Below, piece by piece: positions 46,957-56,393 of a DNA stretch of 64,000 bases. The position numbers were made by a program, and so were the translations under genes. Origin of the DNA: an uncultured Clostridia bacterium (GTDB taxonomy: Bacteria > Bacillota > Clostridia > TANB77 > CAG-508); NCBI GenBank assembly GCA_934121905.1, contig CAKOVI010000001.1, positions 124,001-188,000 of the forward strand. Reading direction: 5' to 3'. Every line of letters starts with the position of its first letter. Within the stretch, counting starts at the first letter, position 1. The notes under the pieces are model-generated. The model saw only the letters and a program-made list of their open reading frames with translations, searched no databases and had not been told where the DNA came from.

Positions 46957-47388
46957 ATGAAAAATAATAAAGGTATTACACTTATAGCATTAGTTGTTAC
47001 TATTATAGTTCTATTAATTTTAGCGGGAGTTTCTATCGCTATGTTAACAGGAGATAATGGTATATTAAAAAATGCTAAAACAGCACAAGAAAATTCTGCT
47101 AAAGGTTCTTTAGATGAAGCAGCTAAAATTGCTGTTGGTAATATACTAACTGAAAAATTAACATGGCCATATACAGGAAAAGAAAATGCCTCGTCAAATC
47201 CTACTTTAGCAGCAGTACAAAAAGCAATTACAGATGAAATAACAAGCGTTAATTCTGGTATAACATTTGGAGAAAATCCATGGGGTACAGCAGATGGAAC
47301 AAAATATAAATTAACAGCAACAGTTAATAATAAAGCACAATCTATAACTATAGATTTAGCAACTGGAGCAATAACAGAAGCTAAATAA
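46957..47388 (+). CDS. Type IV pilin, probable major subunit
   Basis: 143 aa. Short leader MKNNKG, then the membrane helix ITLIALVVTIIVLLILAG that packs the pilus core, then a small soluble domain with TVNNKAQSITIDLATG at the C-terminus. Strong GGAGG site and its own terminator right after, consistent with high expression. Position 5 of the mature protein is Ala, not the usual Glu. Confidence 0.85.
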   Translation: MKNNKGITLIALVVTIIVLLILAGVSIAMLTGDNGILKNAKTAQENSAKGSLDEAAKIAVGNILTEKLTWPYTGKENASSNPTLAAVQKAITDEITSVNSGITFGENPWGTADGTKYKLTATVNNKAQSITIDLATGAITEAK

Positions 47389-47405
47389 TTTTAAAATAAA
47401 TAAAT

Positions 47406-47438
47406 AAAAGCATATGCATGCTATATGCATATGCTTTT
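47406..47438 (+). terminator. Terminator/attenuator after the pilin gene
   Basis: AAAAGCATATGCAT / ATGCATATGCTTTT perfect 14-bp stem ending in Ts, placed so that pilin mRNA can exceed that of the downstream assembly genes. Confidence 0.75.
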
Positions 47439-47466
47439 ATTAAAAAAATAAAAAAGGAAGAAACAA

Positions 47467-48276
47467 ATGAACTTAATTTTGTATATAATAATATTTATAA
47501 TGGGAACACTATTCGGCAGTTTCTACACACTGGCCGTATACAGAATACCTAGAAAAATAGATATAGTAAAAACACATTCTTTTTGTCCTAACTGTAATCA
47601 CAAATTAGGATTTTTTGAACTAATACCAGTGCTAAGTTACATTTTTTTAGGTGGAAAATGTAAAAAATGCAAACAAAAAATAAGACCAAGATATTTTATC
47701 TTAGAATTTTTATCAGGAATAGCATTTGTATTAATAGCATATTGTCTAAAAATAGATGCGTATAATTTAAATACTCAAACACTTATAAAATTGGCATTTA
47801 TAGTGTTATATTTAGTTTCAATATTCATAATTGCAGGAATAGACAAAGAATCTAAGAAAATAGAAAAAAGTGTATTATACTATGGATTGATGGTATCATG
47901 TAGCTACATAATATATCTATGCATAATGGGTGAAACGAGTATCCATAGATATGTGATGTATTTAATCACATTAATAATATTATTAATAATAGACAGTGAA
48001 ACACAAATACAAAAAGCCAAAAGTAGCTATTTATTGCAAGTATTAATATTGTTAGTTGTAATGTTAATAAATACAGGAATAGCAGTAACAATAGGCTCAG
48101 TAATAATTGTATTTTTAGCAATAGCAATAACTAAATTTATATATGTTGTTAGAAATGAATTAAATAAATCAAAAAAAGAGCAAAAAGGTGTTGGCGAAGT
48201 ATATAAATTCGGTTACCTATTTAGTATTACAAATGTAATTCTTTATATAGGAAAATTATATTTAATGTATCATTAA
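47467..48276 (+). CDS. Prepilin peptidase (PilD-like)
   Basis: 269 aa with about seven membrane helices. The cytoplasmic domain has the zinc-type cysteines CPNC and CKKC and the family stretch IMGTLFGSFYTLAVYRIPR. It cleaves pilin leaders and methylates the new N-terminus. The first catalytic Asp can be assigned to AGIDKESKK. The usual second motif GxGD is not visible; IDSETQIQKAKSS may replace it. Confidence 0.85.
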   Translation: MNLILYIIIFIMGTLFGSFYTLAVYRIPRKIDIVKTHSFCPNCNHKLGFFELIPVLSYIFLGGKCKKCKQKIRPRYFILEFLSGIAFVLIAYCLKIDAYNLNTQTLIKLAFIVLYLVSIFIIAGIDKESKKIEKSVLYYGLMVSCSYIIYLCIMGETSIHRYVMYLITLIILLIIDSETQIQKAKSSYLLQVLILLVVMLINTGIAVTIGSVIIVFLAIAITKFIYVVRNELNKSKKEQKGVGEVYKFGYLFSITNVILYIGKLYLMYH

Positions 48277-48285
48277 GGAGCAACG

Positions 48286-48777
48286 ATGTTAAAAAGATTA
48301 AAGAAAAACAAGGGATTTACTGGAATAGATATATCAATCTCTGTAATAATTATATTAATATTTATACCAACAATATTTGGAATAGTTTATAATATACAAA
48401 AAACAAATGAATCTGTTCAGAGAAAAACAAATGCGGTAGGGATTGCAACAAATATAATAGAGATTATAAAAAAAGAAAGCTATGATGATATATCTGAAGA
48501 TGAATCAGGTAAGTTAAATCAAGATTTACTAAATAAATACGCAAAATCAACATCAAATTCTGAAATTACAGAAGACGAGGGATATAATGGATTTTTATAT
48601 TACTCTTGCGTTGGCGAAAAAAATGAACATTACGTAATTCAGGTAGGTATAAAAAATTACTATCCAAGTGAAACAGAAAAAGAGGATTTAATTAAGCAAA
48701 TAAATGTAAAAGTATTTTATCCATATGGAAGTAAAATAAAAAATGTGGAAATAGGTACGGTGGCAGAAAATAGCTAA
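48286..48777 (+). CDS. Minor pilin-like protein
   Basis: 163 aa. Leader KKNKG, then FTGIDISISVIIILIFIP as hydrophobic helix, then a soluble domain. Mature residue 5 is Asp. It lies between pilD and the next minor pilin gene. Confidence 0.7.
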   Translation: MLKRLKKNKGFTGIDISISVIIILIFIPTIFGIVYNIQKTNESVQRKTNAVGIATNIIEIIKKESYDDISEDESGKLNQDLLNKYAKSTSNSEITEDEGYNGFLYYSCVGEKNEHYVIQVGIKNYYPSETEKEDLIKQINVKVFYPYGSKIKNVEIGTVAENS

Positions 48778-48785
48778 AATAAAAA

Positions 48786-49259
48786 ATGAAAGGAATAGGC
48801 AAATTGAAATCAAATAGAGGGGTTACATTAACAGCTTTGGTTATTTATGTGATGGGTCTTGCAGTCGTTATAACTTTGATGGCAATGATTTTAAAGTATT
48901 TTTATCGAAATGTAAATGATGTTACGATAAGTCAAAATGCTGATGAGCAGTATTCTAAGTTTTTAGCCTATTTAACCAAAGATGCAAACTCAGATAATCT
49001 AATATATGTGCAGGCAAGAATTAATGACGAAGAAAATGTAGTTTTTAAATTTAACAACCAAGTAGAACATCAATATATATTAAAAAGTGGAAACATATAT
49101 TATATAAATATCGAAAATAATAATGAAAAGAAAATAATATTATGTGAAAATGTTTCATCAAGTAAAGTTTTTAATTATTCTAATAATAAACTTGATGTCA
49201 ATTTTATAATAAATGATAAAAAGTTTTCAACATCACTTAATATAAAGAATATAGAGTAA
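48786..49259 (+). CDS. Minor pilin-like protein
   Basis: 157 aa. Leader KSNRG, then VTLTALVIYVMGLAVVITLM, then a beta-rich soluble part (YILKSGNIYYINIENNN) like PulJ/PilW minor pilins. Mature residue 5 is Ala. 8 bases after the preceding gene. Confidence 0.7.
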   Translation: MKGIGKLKSNRGVTLTALVIYVMGLAVVITLMAMILKYFYRNVNDVTISQNADEQYSKFLAYLTKDANSDNLIYVQARINDEENVVFKFNNQVEHQYILKSGNIYYINIENNNEKKIILCENVSSSKVFNYSNNKLDVNFIINDKKFSTSLNIKNIE

Positions 49260-49281
49260 ACAGAAGAAAGGATGGAATGTT

Positions 49282-50931
49282 ATGGAATCTAAAAGAAAAC
49301 AACCATTAGGAATAGAATTAGTAAGAAGAGGCATTGTAAATGGAGATGCTATTGAAAAGGCACTTCAATATCAAGTTGAACATCCAAATAAAAGGCTTGG
49401 AGACATTTTATATATTCTAAAAGAAGCTGAACCAAATATGCTAGCAACGGAAATTGGCGACATTATGGGAACAAAGGGAATATACTTAACTGACGAAAAA
49501 ATAAAAATAGACCCTACTGAATATTTACCACTTGATATGATGAAAAACTATAAAGCGGTTCCATTTGACGTAGAATCTGGAAAGATAAAAATAGCATTTG
49601 CAGATATTGCAAATAATAAAGAAAATATCAAAAGTGTAAAAATGTTAGTTTTAAATAAGGGCTTAGTTATGGATCCATATTTAGCATTTGAAACAAATAT
49701 AGAAGAATATTTTTCAAGGTTTGAGGATGTACCAACAGAGGTGATAGAAAATTTAGAAGATACAGCTGTTGTAACAGATTTAGTAGATAACATAATAAAA
49801 CTTGCTATTGAAAAAAGAGCCTCAGATATACACATAGAGCCACAACTTGATTCTGTTAGAATTCGTTTTAGAATAGATGGACAACTTTTTGTTATGGCAA
49901 ATGTTGCAAAAGAAAAACAGTCACAAATAATAGGAAGACTTAAAGCAATTTCGAATATGCACCAAGAGAAACAAGAATCACAAGATGGGAGAATTTTGCT
50001 TTATAATGATTACAACATTCGTGTTTCTTCACAAAAAAATATTTACGGTGAAAAGTTTGTTTTAAGAATGCTTAAGAAAACAGAATGTATAAAAAATATT
50101 TTTGAATTAGGATTTCCTTATGGAGAAAAAGAACTAAATAAAGCAATAAATAAGAAAAATAGTTTAACGATAATGGCGGCTCCAACTGGAGAGGGAAAAA
50201 CAACAACTCTTTACAGTATCCTTGATTATTTAAAAAGTGATGACATAAATATAACAACAATTGAAGACCCAGTTGAAATAAGGATACCAGGACTAAATCA
50301 AATAGAAATAGATAAAAATGTTAGATTTGTAGATAGTTTAAGAACAATTTTAAGACAAGATCCAGATGTAATTCTACTTGGAGAAATAAGAGATAAGGAA
50401 ACAGCAGAGATTGCGATACAAGCAGGTCAAACAGGACATTATGTTTTGTCTACAATCCATACAATAGATGCAGTAGAAGTTGTAACAAGATTAAGAAAAA
50501 TGGGACTTACTGATTATGATATAGCAAGTACTGTTGGAACAACAATTTCACAGAGACTTCTTAGAAAAATTTGTCCACATTGCAGAAGAGAAAGAGAATT
50601 TACAGACTATGAAAAAGATGTAATCAAAAAAATTGGAGAAAAATATGATTATAAATTTAATATAGAAGGTGTAAAAACATATGATGCAGTTGGTTGCGAA
50701 AAATGTAATAATTCTGGATATTATGACAGAGTAGGTATATTTGAAGTATTGAACATGGATGATGATATAAAAGAATTAATCATGGAAGGAAAATCAAGTA
50801 TAGAAATAAGAAAAAAAGCAATGGAGAAGGACTATAGACCATTAATCGTTGATGGTGTAAACAAAGTTATACAGGGCGAAACAAACCTTGGAGAATTGAA
50901 TAAGAAACTGATAATTTTTAATAATTTATAG
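49282..50931 (+). CDS. pilB: Pilus extension ATPase PilB
   Basis: 549 aa. N-terminal MshEN domain (about residues 1-150). The ATPase core has APTGEGKTTTLYS (Walker A, about residue 298), the Asp box ITTIEDPVEI, and DPDVILLGEIRDKETAEIAI (Walker B region). Tetracysteine zinc motif CPHC and CEKC. Powers pilus polymerisation from the cytoplasm. Confidence 0.95.
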   Translation: MESKRKQPLGIELVRRGIVNGDAIEKALQYQVEHPNKRLGDILYILKEAEPNMLATEIGDIMGTKGIYLTDEKIKIDPTEYLPLDMMKNYKAVPFDVESGKIKIAFADIANNKENIKSVKMLVLNKGLVMDPYLAFETNIEEYFSRFEDVPTEVIENLEDTAVVTDLVDNIIKLAIEKRASDIHIEPQLDSVRIRFRIDGQLFVMANVAKEKQSQIIGRLKAISNMHQEKQESQDGRILLYNDYNIRVSSQKNIYGEKFVLRMLKKTECIKNIFELGFPYGEKELNKAINKKNSLTIMAAPTGEGKTTTLYSILDYLKSDDINITTIEDPVEIRIPGLNQIEIDKNVRFVDSLRTILRQDPDVILLGEIRDKETAEIAIQAGQTGHYVLSTIHTIDAVEVVTRLRKMGLTDYDIASTVGTTISQRLLRKICPHCRREREFTDYEKDVIKKIGEKYDYKFNIEGVKTYDAVGCEKCNNSGYYDRVGIFEVLNMDDDIKELIMEGKSSIEIRKKAMEKDYRPLIVDGVNKVIQGETNLGELNKKLIIFNNL

Positions 50932-50943
50932 GAGGATTAACAA

Positions 50944-52083
50944 ATGATTAATGTAAGCAAAGTTTTAGATGAGGCAATAGAAAAAGATGCATCAGATATA
51001 CACTTTATAGTTGAAAATAAGCCTATGCTTAGAATAGCAAGAGATTTAATTCCTGCAGAAAGTGCAGAAGTTTTAACAGAAGATGATATGAATGCAATAT
51101 ATGATTATTTAGTAAAGGGAAATATTGAGGCAGATAAAGTGTTTCAAGAAACAAGAAAATTAGATACACTTTTAGAATATGCCAATCTTCGTTTTAGGGT
51201 AAATATATCTTCAACAGATGCTATTCCAATAGCAACACTTAGAATTATAAAAAATACTTTACCATCATATGAATCTCTTGGAGTACCTGATGTTGTAAGA
51301 AGAATGACCTATCAACCACAAGGACTTATGTTAGTTACAGGAAAGACTAACTCAGGTAAAACAACAACTTTAAATGCATTGATAAATGATATAAATGAAA
51401 ATCAAAACAGAAAAATATTAACACTAGAAAATCCAGTAGAATACAAACATCATTCTAAAAAATCGTTAATAGTTCAAAAAGAAGTTGGACTTGGAAGAGA
51501 TACATTAAGTTTCCATGACGGTGTAAAAAATTCTTTAAGAGAGGACTGTGATATTCTTGTAATAGGAGAGATTAGAGATAAAGTAACAATGGAAGCAGGA
51601 ATAGAAATGGCAGAATCTGGACACTTGGTTATAGGAACATTACATACAAAATCATGTGCCGAAACAATAGACAGAATGATAAACTTCTATGAAGTTAGAG
51701 ATCAAGCACAAATAAAATATATGTTATCATCAATATTAAAATTGGTTGTATCACAAAGATTATTACCTGGAACAGATGGAAAATTAGTATTAATTCCAGA
51801 AGTAATGGTTGTTGATAATATAGTTTCTGGTATAATTAGAAAAGAAAAAATAAGTGTATCTGAAATAGAAGATGCAATACAAAGTGCATCGGAAAAAGGA
51901 AGTATAGGACTAATAAACTCATTAGCAAAATGTTTTGTTGACGGAAAAATAACATTGGACCAAGCAAAATCGCAAATCGAAGAGAAAAATATTGAAATAT
52001 TAAATAGAACTATAATGCAACTTAAGATAAAGAAGGAAAGTGGTTCAGGTATAATTAATGGAATGAATAGTAGAATGTACTAA
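50944..52083 (+). CDS. pilT: Pilus retraction ATPase PilT
   Basis: 379 aa. Walker A TGKTNSGKTTTLNA, LTLENPVEYKHH Asp box, and Walker B CDILVIGEIRDKVTMEAGIE. Presence of PilT suggests retractile pili for twitching or DNA uptake. 12 bases after pilB. Confidence 0.92.
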   Translation: MINVSKVLDEAIEKDASDIHFIVENKPMLRIARDLIPAESAEVLTEDDMNAIYDYLVKGNIEADKVFQETRKLDTLLEYANLRFRVNISSTDAIPIATLRIIKNTLPSYESLGVPDVVRRMTYQPQGLMLVTGKTNSGKTTTLNALINDINENQNRKILTLENPVEYKHHSKKSLIVQKEVGLGRDTLSFHDGVKNSLREDCDILVIGEIRDKVTMEAGIEMAESGHLVIGTLHTKSCAETIDRMINFYEVRDQAQIKYMLSSILKLVVSQRLLPGTDGKLVLIPEVMVVDNIVSGIIRKEKISVSEIEDAIQSASEKGSIGLINSLAKCFVDGKITLDQAKSQIEEKNIEILNRTIMQLKIKKESGSGIINGMNSRMY

Positions 52084-52140
52084 AAGACTTCTTAAAGAAA
52101 GGAGGATATGCTGGATAAAAAATCAGCATAAGCAAAATAT

Positions 52141-53487
52141 ATGGCAACTTTTAGCTATAAAGCTGTAACTAAAGATGGTAGAATTGTAACTAATAAAATA
52201 GAAGAAGGTAATAGACTGACCTTAATAAAGAAACTTAAATCTAATGGTTTATATCCTATTTCTGTAATACAAAAAAATGCAAAAAGAACAAGAATTTTGA
52301 AAAGAAAAAAGAAAAATATTACAGATATTCAGGATGTTTTGGATAATGTTAATACCACAGTTTTATTGAATGATAATAGGCGAAAGCTTTCTTTAAAAGA
52401 TAAAATAAACAATTACCTTGGAACTGAGGAAAAGGTTACTGATAGAGACATTTCAATTTTTACCCAAAACTTTTATCTATTAAAAAAAGCAAATTTTAAT
52501 AATGTTCATGCTTTAACTACAATTATAGATAGTACTGAGAATTTAACCCTTGTTGAAATTTTAGAGGATATTTTAGCTGGTGTTGAAGCAGGAGATTATA
52601 TGTATAAGACTATGGAATATTATTCTAATGTATTTCCATACATATACATAAATATGATAAGAGTTGGTGAGTTATCTGGTTCTTTGGAAAACGCACTATT
52701 ACAGGCTGTTGAATATTTAGATAGCTCGGCCAAAATAACAAAAAAATTAAAAGGAATTTTAATACCAAATATTTTACAATTTGCATTATTAATTGTTATG
52801 CTATTGGTTGGAACAATTTATGCATTGCCACAGATAGAAAAAGTATTTGAAGAAGTTGGAACATCTTCTACTTTACCAAAGATAACTATTTGGTTTCAAG
52901 GTGTTGTAAATGCAATGCTGAAATATTGGCCACTGCCTACTGCGGTTATAGTTGGAATAATCGTAGCAATGGTTTTGTATATACAAACTCCAAAAGGAAA
53001 ATATAGGTATCATTATTTTAAATATACTATGCCTATATTTGGTAAACTTATATTTTCCCTTGATTTTTCTAGACTTATGAAAGCTATGTTATTAAATTTG
53101 AAGAATGGTATGAGAATCCAGGAGGCTTTAGAGGTAAGTAAAAATGTTGTTAGCAATTATGTTATGCTTTCGATTATTGAAAATGCTTTGAAGAATATCC
53201 TTATTGGTGAATCATGGATTGAACCTTTTGAGAAATCTGGATTGGCATCTTCTATGATTACAGAGATGTTAAAAATCGGTATGCAAACTGACCTTACTGA
53301 AATGATGGAAAAATTGGTTGAGTATATGGAAATTGATATTGATAATACTATGGAAGCTATTATGAAGACTCTTCCTCAGGTTATGTATGCTATCGTTGGG
53401 GTTGTGTTGATTTTCTTCGTTGTAGTAGTTGTTGTACCAATGATAGAGGTTTATATGGGAAATTTCTTATTCGATGCATATTTGTAA
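52141..53487 (+). CDS. pilC: Pilus platform protein PilC
   Basis: 448 aa inner-membrane protein of the GspF family. FSYKAVTKDGRIV opening, two GspF repeats (about residues 110-230 and 300-430), and three membrane helices. It is the rotor-like platform driven by PilB and PilT. Confidence 0.93.
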   Translation: MATFSYKAVTKDGRIVTNKIEEGNRLTLIKKLKSNGLYPISVIQKNAKRTRILKRKKKNITDIQDVLDNVNTTVLLNDNRRKLSLKDKINNYLGTEEKVTDRDISIFTQNFYLLKKANFNNVHALTTIIDSTENLTLVEILEDILAGVEAGDYMYKTMEYYSNVFPYIYINMIRVGELSGSLENALLQAVEYLDSSAKITKKLKGILIPNILQFALLIVMLLVGTIYALPQIEKVFEEVGTSSTLPKITIWFQGVVNAMLKYWPLPTAVIVGIIVAMVLYIQTPKGKYRYHYFKYTMPIFGKLIFSLDFSRLMKAMLLNLKNGMRIQEALEVSKNVVSNYVMLSIIENALKNILIGESWIEPFEKSGLASSMITEMLKIGMQTDLTEMMEKLVEYMEIDIDNTMEAIMKTLPQVMYAIVGVVLIFFVVVVVVPMIEVYMGNFLFDAYL

Positions 53488-53513
53488 TTTTTTTCAAAGG
53501 ATTGATATAGTAT

Positions 53514-54458
53514 ATGAAGAATTTTATGTTTGATGGAGATGTGAATAATTTAATTAGAAATCAAGTTGATGTTGGTGTCGATTTGGGCGGAAGTCATGTA
53601 GCTATTGGTGTTGTTGATTATGAAGGAAGAATTATTGAGCAATTTGAAAAGGATTTTTCTGTGGAAGAAAAGAGGGATGTTCTTAATGTTGCAATAAATT
53701 ATATTGTGAATGTAGTAAATTGCTTGAAGAAAAAGTATATGTTAGATGAGTTTGGTGTGGGTATGGCTGGAACTATTCAAAATGGTGTTGTTTTAAAATC
53801 TGTTAATTTGGGAGTTAGAAACTTTGATTTGAAAACTGAGCTTGAGAATAGGACAGGCCTAACCGTTTTTGTGAAAAATGATGCTAAGTGTGCTGCATTG
53901 GCTGAATATAGATTTGGAGATATAAAGGAATTTAATAATATTATATTTTTAACTTTAGGTACTGGAATAGGTGGAGCTTTTATTTATAACGGAAAGCTTA
54001 TGTATAGTAATTGTGCCGAGGGATATGAGCTTGGTCATATGATTATTAAAGCAGGGGGCTTAAAGTGTAGATGTGGAAAGAATGGATGCTTTGAGACTTA
54101 TGGAGGGATATTGGCTTTTAAGAATAAAGTAATTGATAGATTTCATCTTTCCCATGATATTCCAGGTCCAGAGCTTAGAGAATTTATGAATTTTTCTATG
54201 GATAGTATTAGAGACATTATTGACGAATATGTTGATGATTTGGCTATCGGAATTTCTAATTTAATTAATATTTTTGAACCCGACTGTGTTGTTATTGGGG
54301 GAGGTTTTGCAAGATATGATTATATGCTGTTAGATAAATTAAAGGATAAAATTATTAATTCGAATTTATTGTTTAACCCAAGAGAAAACATTACTATAAA
54401 GACGGCTAAGTTAGGAAATGATGCAGGAATTATTGGGGCAAGTAAATTGGTTATGTGA
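53514..54458 (+). CDS. ROK-family sugar kinase
   Basis: 314 aa. DVGVDLGGSHVAIGVVD phosphate loop, VKNDAKCAALAEYRFG, LGTGIGGAFIYNGKL and the ROK zinc motif CRCGKNGCFETYGG. Probably phosphorylates glucose or a related sugar; the exact substrate cannot be told. It lies 26 bases after pilC. Confidence 0.88.
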   Translation: MKNFMFDGDVNNLIRNQVDVGVDLGGSHVAIGVVDYEGRIIEQFEKDFSVEEKRDVLNVAINYIVNVVNCLKKKYMLDEFGVGMAGTIQNGVVLKSVNLGVRNFDLKTELENRTGLTVFVKNDAKCAALAEYRFGDIKEFNNIIFLTLGTGIGGAFIYNGKLMYSNCAEGYELGHMIIKAGGLKCRCGKNGCFETYGGILAFKNKVIDRFHLSHDIPGPELREFMNFSMDSIRDIIDEYVDDLAIGISNLINIFEPDCVVIGGGFARYDYMLLDKLKDKIINSNLLFNPRENITIKTAKLGNDAGIIGASKLVM

Positions 54459-54489
54459 GAAAAATAAATAAAAAAATTGTCAAAAAGTA

Positions 54490-54518
54490 TTGACAAAAAT
54501 GAATATAGGCTATATAAT
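54490..54518 (+). promoter_or_regulatory. Promoter of tRNA-Tyr
   Basis: TTGACA 54490-54495, 17-base spacer, TATAAT 54513-54518. Confidence 0.8.
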
Positions 54519-54546
54519 ACAAAATGTGCTTGATGAAAGCATATTT

Positions 54547-54853
54547 GGGCAGGTGGTCGAGTGGTTAATGGCACCAGACTGTGGTCTTTGGTAACGAACA
54601 CCTAAATTTGCAGCTCATATAAGTGATTATATGATGATAACTAGGCTAATTCGGGGAAGTCTTAACAGATTAAGCTGATGATAATCCCGAGCTAGGAAAG
54701 AAATTTCCGAGTGTAGAGACTTTATACCTGGTATCTTGAAAAAGATAAAGAGAAAGTCCAGACTACAAACATTTTTAATGGTAGTGAAAACTATAGTAGT
54801 AAGAAATCTGGCCGCGAGAGCGTACGATGGTTCGAATCCATCTCTGCCCACCA
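54547..54853 (+). tRNA. tRNA-Tyr (GUA) interrupted by a group I intron
   Basis: Exons 54547-54582 and 54804-54853 join to a class II tRNA. The acceptor is GGGCAGG/TCTGCCC, and the anticodon stem CCAGA/TCTGG encloses loop CTGTAAA (anticodon GTA). A 14-base variable arm, T arm GATGG-TTCGAAT-CCATC and encoded ACCA follow. Joining elsewhere does not give a 7-base loop. The intron lies after U35, between the second and third anticodon bases. Sole tRNA-Tyr in the window; splicing is required for function. Confidence 0.85.
54583..54803 (+). mobile_element. Group I intron (221 nt, no ORF)
   Basis: The 5' exon ends in U and the intron ends in G, as group I splicing demands. The exon end CUGU can pair with GCAG in the guide (P1, with U-G wobble at the splice site), extended by GGTCTT/AACACC. 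TCGGG/CCCGA fits a P4-P6 helix. GACTTT and AAAGTCC fit P7, enclosing TATCTT-GAAA-AAGATA as P8. Its size is like that of small self-splicing tRNA introns. No homing endonuclease is present. Confidence 0.8.
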
Positions 54854-54910
54854 TATATATTTAAAGAGGGATACTTAGAAGAGTATTCTTTTTTTTATGA
54901 GGTGATATAA

Positions 54911-55294
54911 ATGAACTTTCAAACGAATAAACAAAAAGGAAATAGTGGCTTAGGGATAGCAATAGCATATTTTTCTATAAATGGTTATACTGTTTCAATA
55001 CCACTAAATGATACTCAGGATTATGATTTAGTGGTTGAAAAAAATGGTATTTTACAAAGAGTACAGGTAAAAGCAACAGGATGTATAGGAAAAGGTGGCA
55101 ATTATCAGGTTGCATTAAAAAGTTGTGGAGGAACAAAAGGAAAAACGTATAAGACTGTAATTGAGACAGATGTAGAGTTAATTTTTATATTAACAGAAAC
55201 TAGAGAAATGTATTTAATTCCAAAAAATCAAATAGTTAATTCAAGTACTTTAAGTTTGTGTGAAAAATATGCTAAATTTAAAGTTTTTATTTAA
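54911..55294 (+). CDS. Nuclease-fold-like hypothetical protein (127 aa)
   Basis: ATG 54911 has GAGGTGAT upstream. GNSGLGIAIAYFSINGYTV, QDYDLVVEKNGILQRVQVK and the nearby TG form a D-(x)n-QVK pattern resembling small PD-(D/E)xK-fold proteins related to group I intron endonucleases. It lies 57 bases after the intron-bearing tRNA-Tyr, which may be meaningful or coincidental. Function inferred only from motif. Confidence 0.6.
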   Translation: MNFQTNKQKGNSGLGIAIAYFSINGYTVSIPLNDTQDYDLVVEKNGILQRVQVKATGCIGKGGNYQVALKSCGGTKGKTYKTVIETDVELIFILTETREMYLIPKNQIVNSSTLSLCEKYAKFKVFI

Positions 55295-55314
55295 AAATTT
55301 ACAAGGAAAAAATT

Positions 55315-55565
55315 ATGAGAAAATAACAGTTGAAATGGCATGTTCTATTAATGGGCTAATTGCAACAGAAGATGGAGATGAAGATTTTCTATCTTTTAGA
55401 GGTTGGGAAATAATGTTAGAATTATTAAAAGAATATGATGTTTTAATTTGGGAAAGAAAAACTTGGGATAATATAAAAATAGTAAGAGAACAGGAAAATA
55501 TAGTACAAGTTCATTATAGTGTTATAAACAAGAAAAAAGGAGATGTTGTTAAATGCAAGGACTAG
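55315..55565 (+). pseudogene. RibD C-terminal/dihydrofolate-reductase-like remnant
   Basis: The frame from about 55320 reads KITVEMACSINGLIATEDGDEDF and later VLIWERKTWDNI, resembling the RibD C-terminal reductase domain. The natural-looking ATG at 55315 gives MRK and then TAA; one missing A would restore the frame. The domain is also truncated after about 80 residues by the start of dinD. No CGG is involved, so this looks like genuine decay. Confidence 0.5.
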
Positions 55566-56393
55566 ATAACAAAGGAAATAATAATAAAACTTTTGAAGAT
55601 ATAAAACATATTGATGAAAATGGCATTGAATTTTGGTATGCAAGAGAATTAATGAAAGTTTTAAGTTATAAAGATTGGAGATATTTTGATGCAGTAATCG
55701 AAAAAGCAAAGATAGCTTGCCAAAACTCTGAAATAAATGACAATGACCATTTCGTTGTCAGCAACAAAATGGTAGAAATAGGTTCTGGTGCGAAAAGAAT
55801 ACAAAAAGATTATAAGTTAACAAGATATGCTTGTTACCTTATAGCTCAAAATGCAAATCCAAGATTAAAAATGGTAGCTCTTGCACAAACATATTTTGCA
55901 ATTCAAACTAGGAAACAAGAGATTAGCGAAAAAGAGTATAGTTCTTTAACAGAAGATGAAAAAAGATTTTATCAAAGAAATTTAACAAAAAAAGGAAATT
56001 ATTCACTTAATCAAACTGCTAAAAATGCAGGAGTTAAAAATTTTGATAAGTTTCATAATGCTGGATATAAAGGTTTATACAATGGAGAAACAGCTGATGA
56101 CATTGCGAAAAGAAAAGGATTAAGATATAGGGAAGATATTTTAGACAATATGGGAAGTGAAGAACTTGCAGCTAATTTATTTCGTATTACTCAAACAGAA
56201 TCAAGATTAAAAAGAGATAAAGTTGATACTGAAAAGAAAGCTTGTGATACTCATAATAAAATTGGAAAAATAGTAAGAAAAGCAATTAAACAAGCAGGAC
56301 GGAACTATGCCAGAAGAATTGCCTACACCTAAAAAAAGTTTAAAACAATTAGAAAAAGAAAATAAGAGAAGTTTGAAGAAAACAGAAAAGTAG
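55553..56393 (+). CDS. DinD-like DNA-damage-inducible protein, +1 shift at CGG
   Basis: BRO-like N-terminus (DENGIEFWYARELMKVLSYK) and DinD core (DHFVVSNKMVEIGSGAKR, KLTRYACYLIAQNANP). Zero frame reaches CGG at 56300-56302 and then ends in an unrelated 10-residue tail. Skipping one base reads IKQAG-G-TMPEELPTPKKSLKQ, the conserved DinD C-terminus, with stop at 56391-56393 and 279 aa. DinD-type proteins modulate RecA or phage-like responses. Its zero-frame product would lack only the last 29 residues, so this is the mildest of the nine cases. Confidence 0.8.

Noticed and set aside
54627..54854. Minus-strand ORF beginning MVGRDGFEPS across the tRNA-Tyr locus
   Set aside because: That opening is the usual false translation of the antisense of a tRNA T-arm; the region is tRNA exon plus intron.
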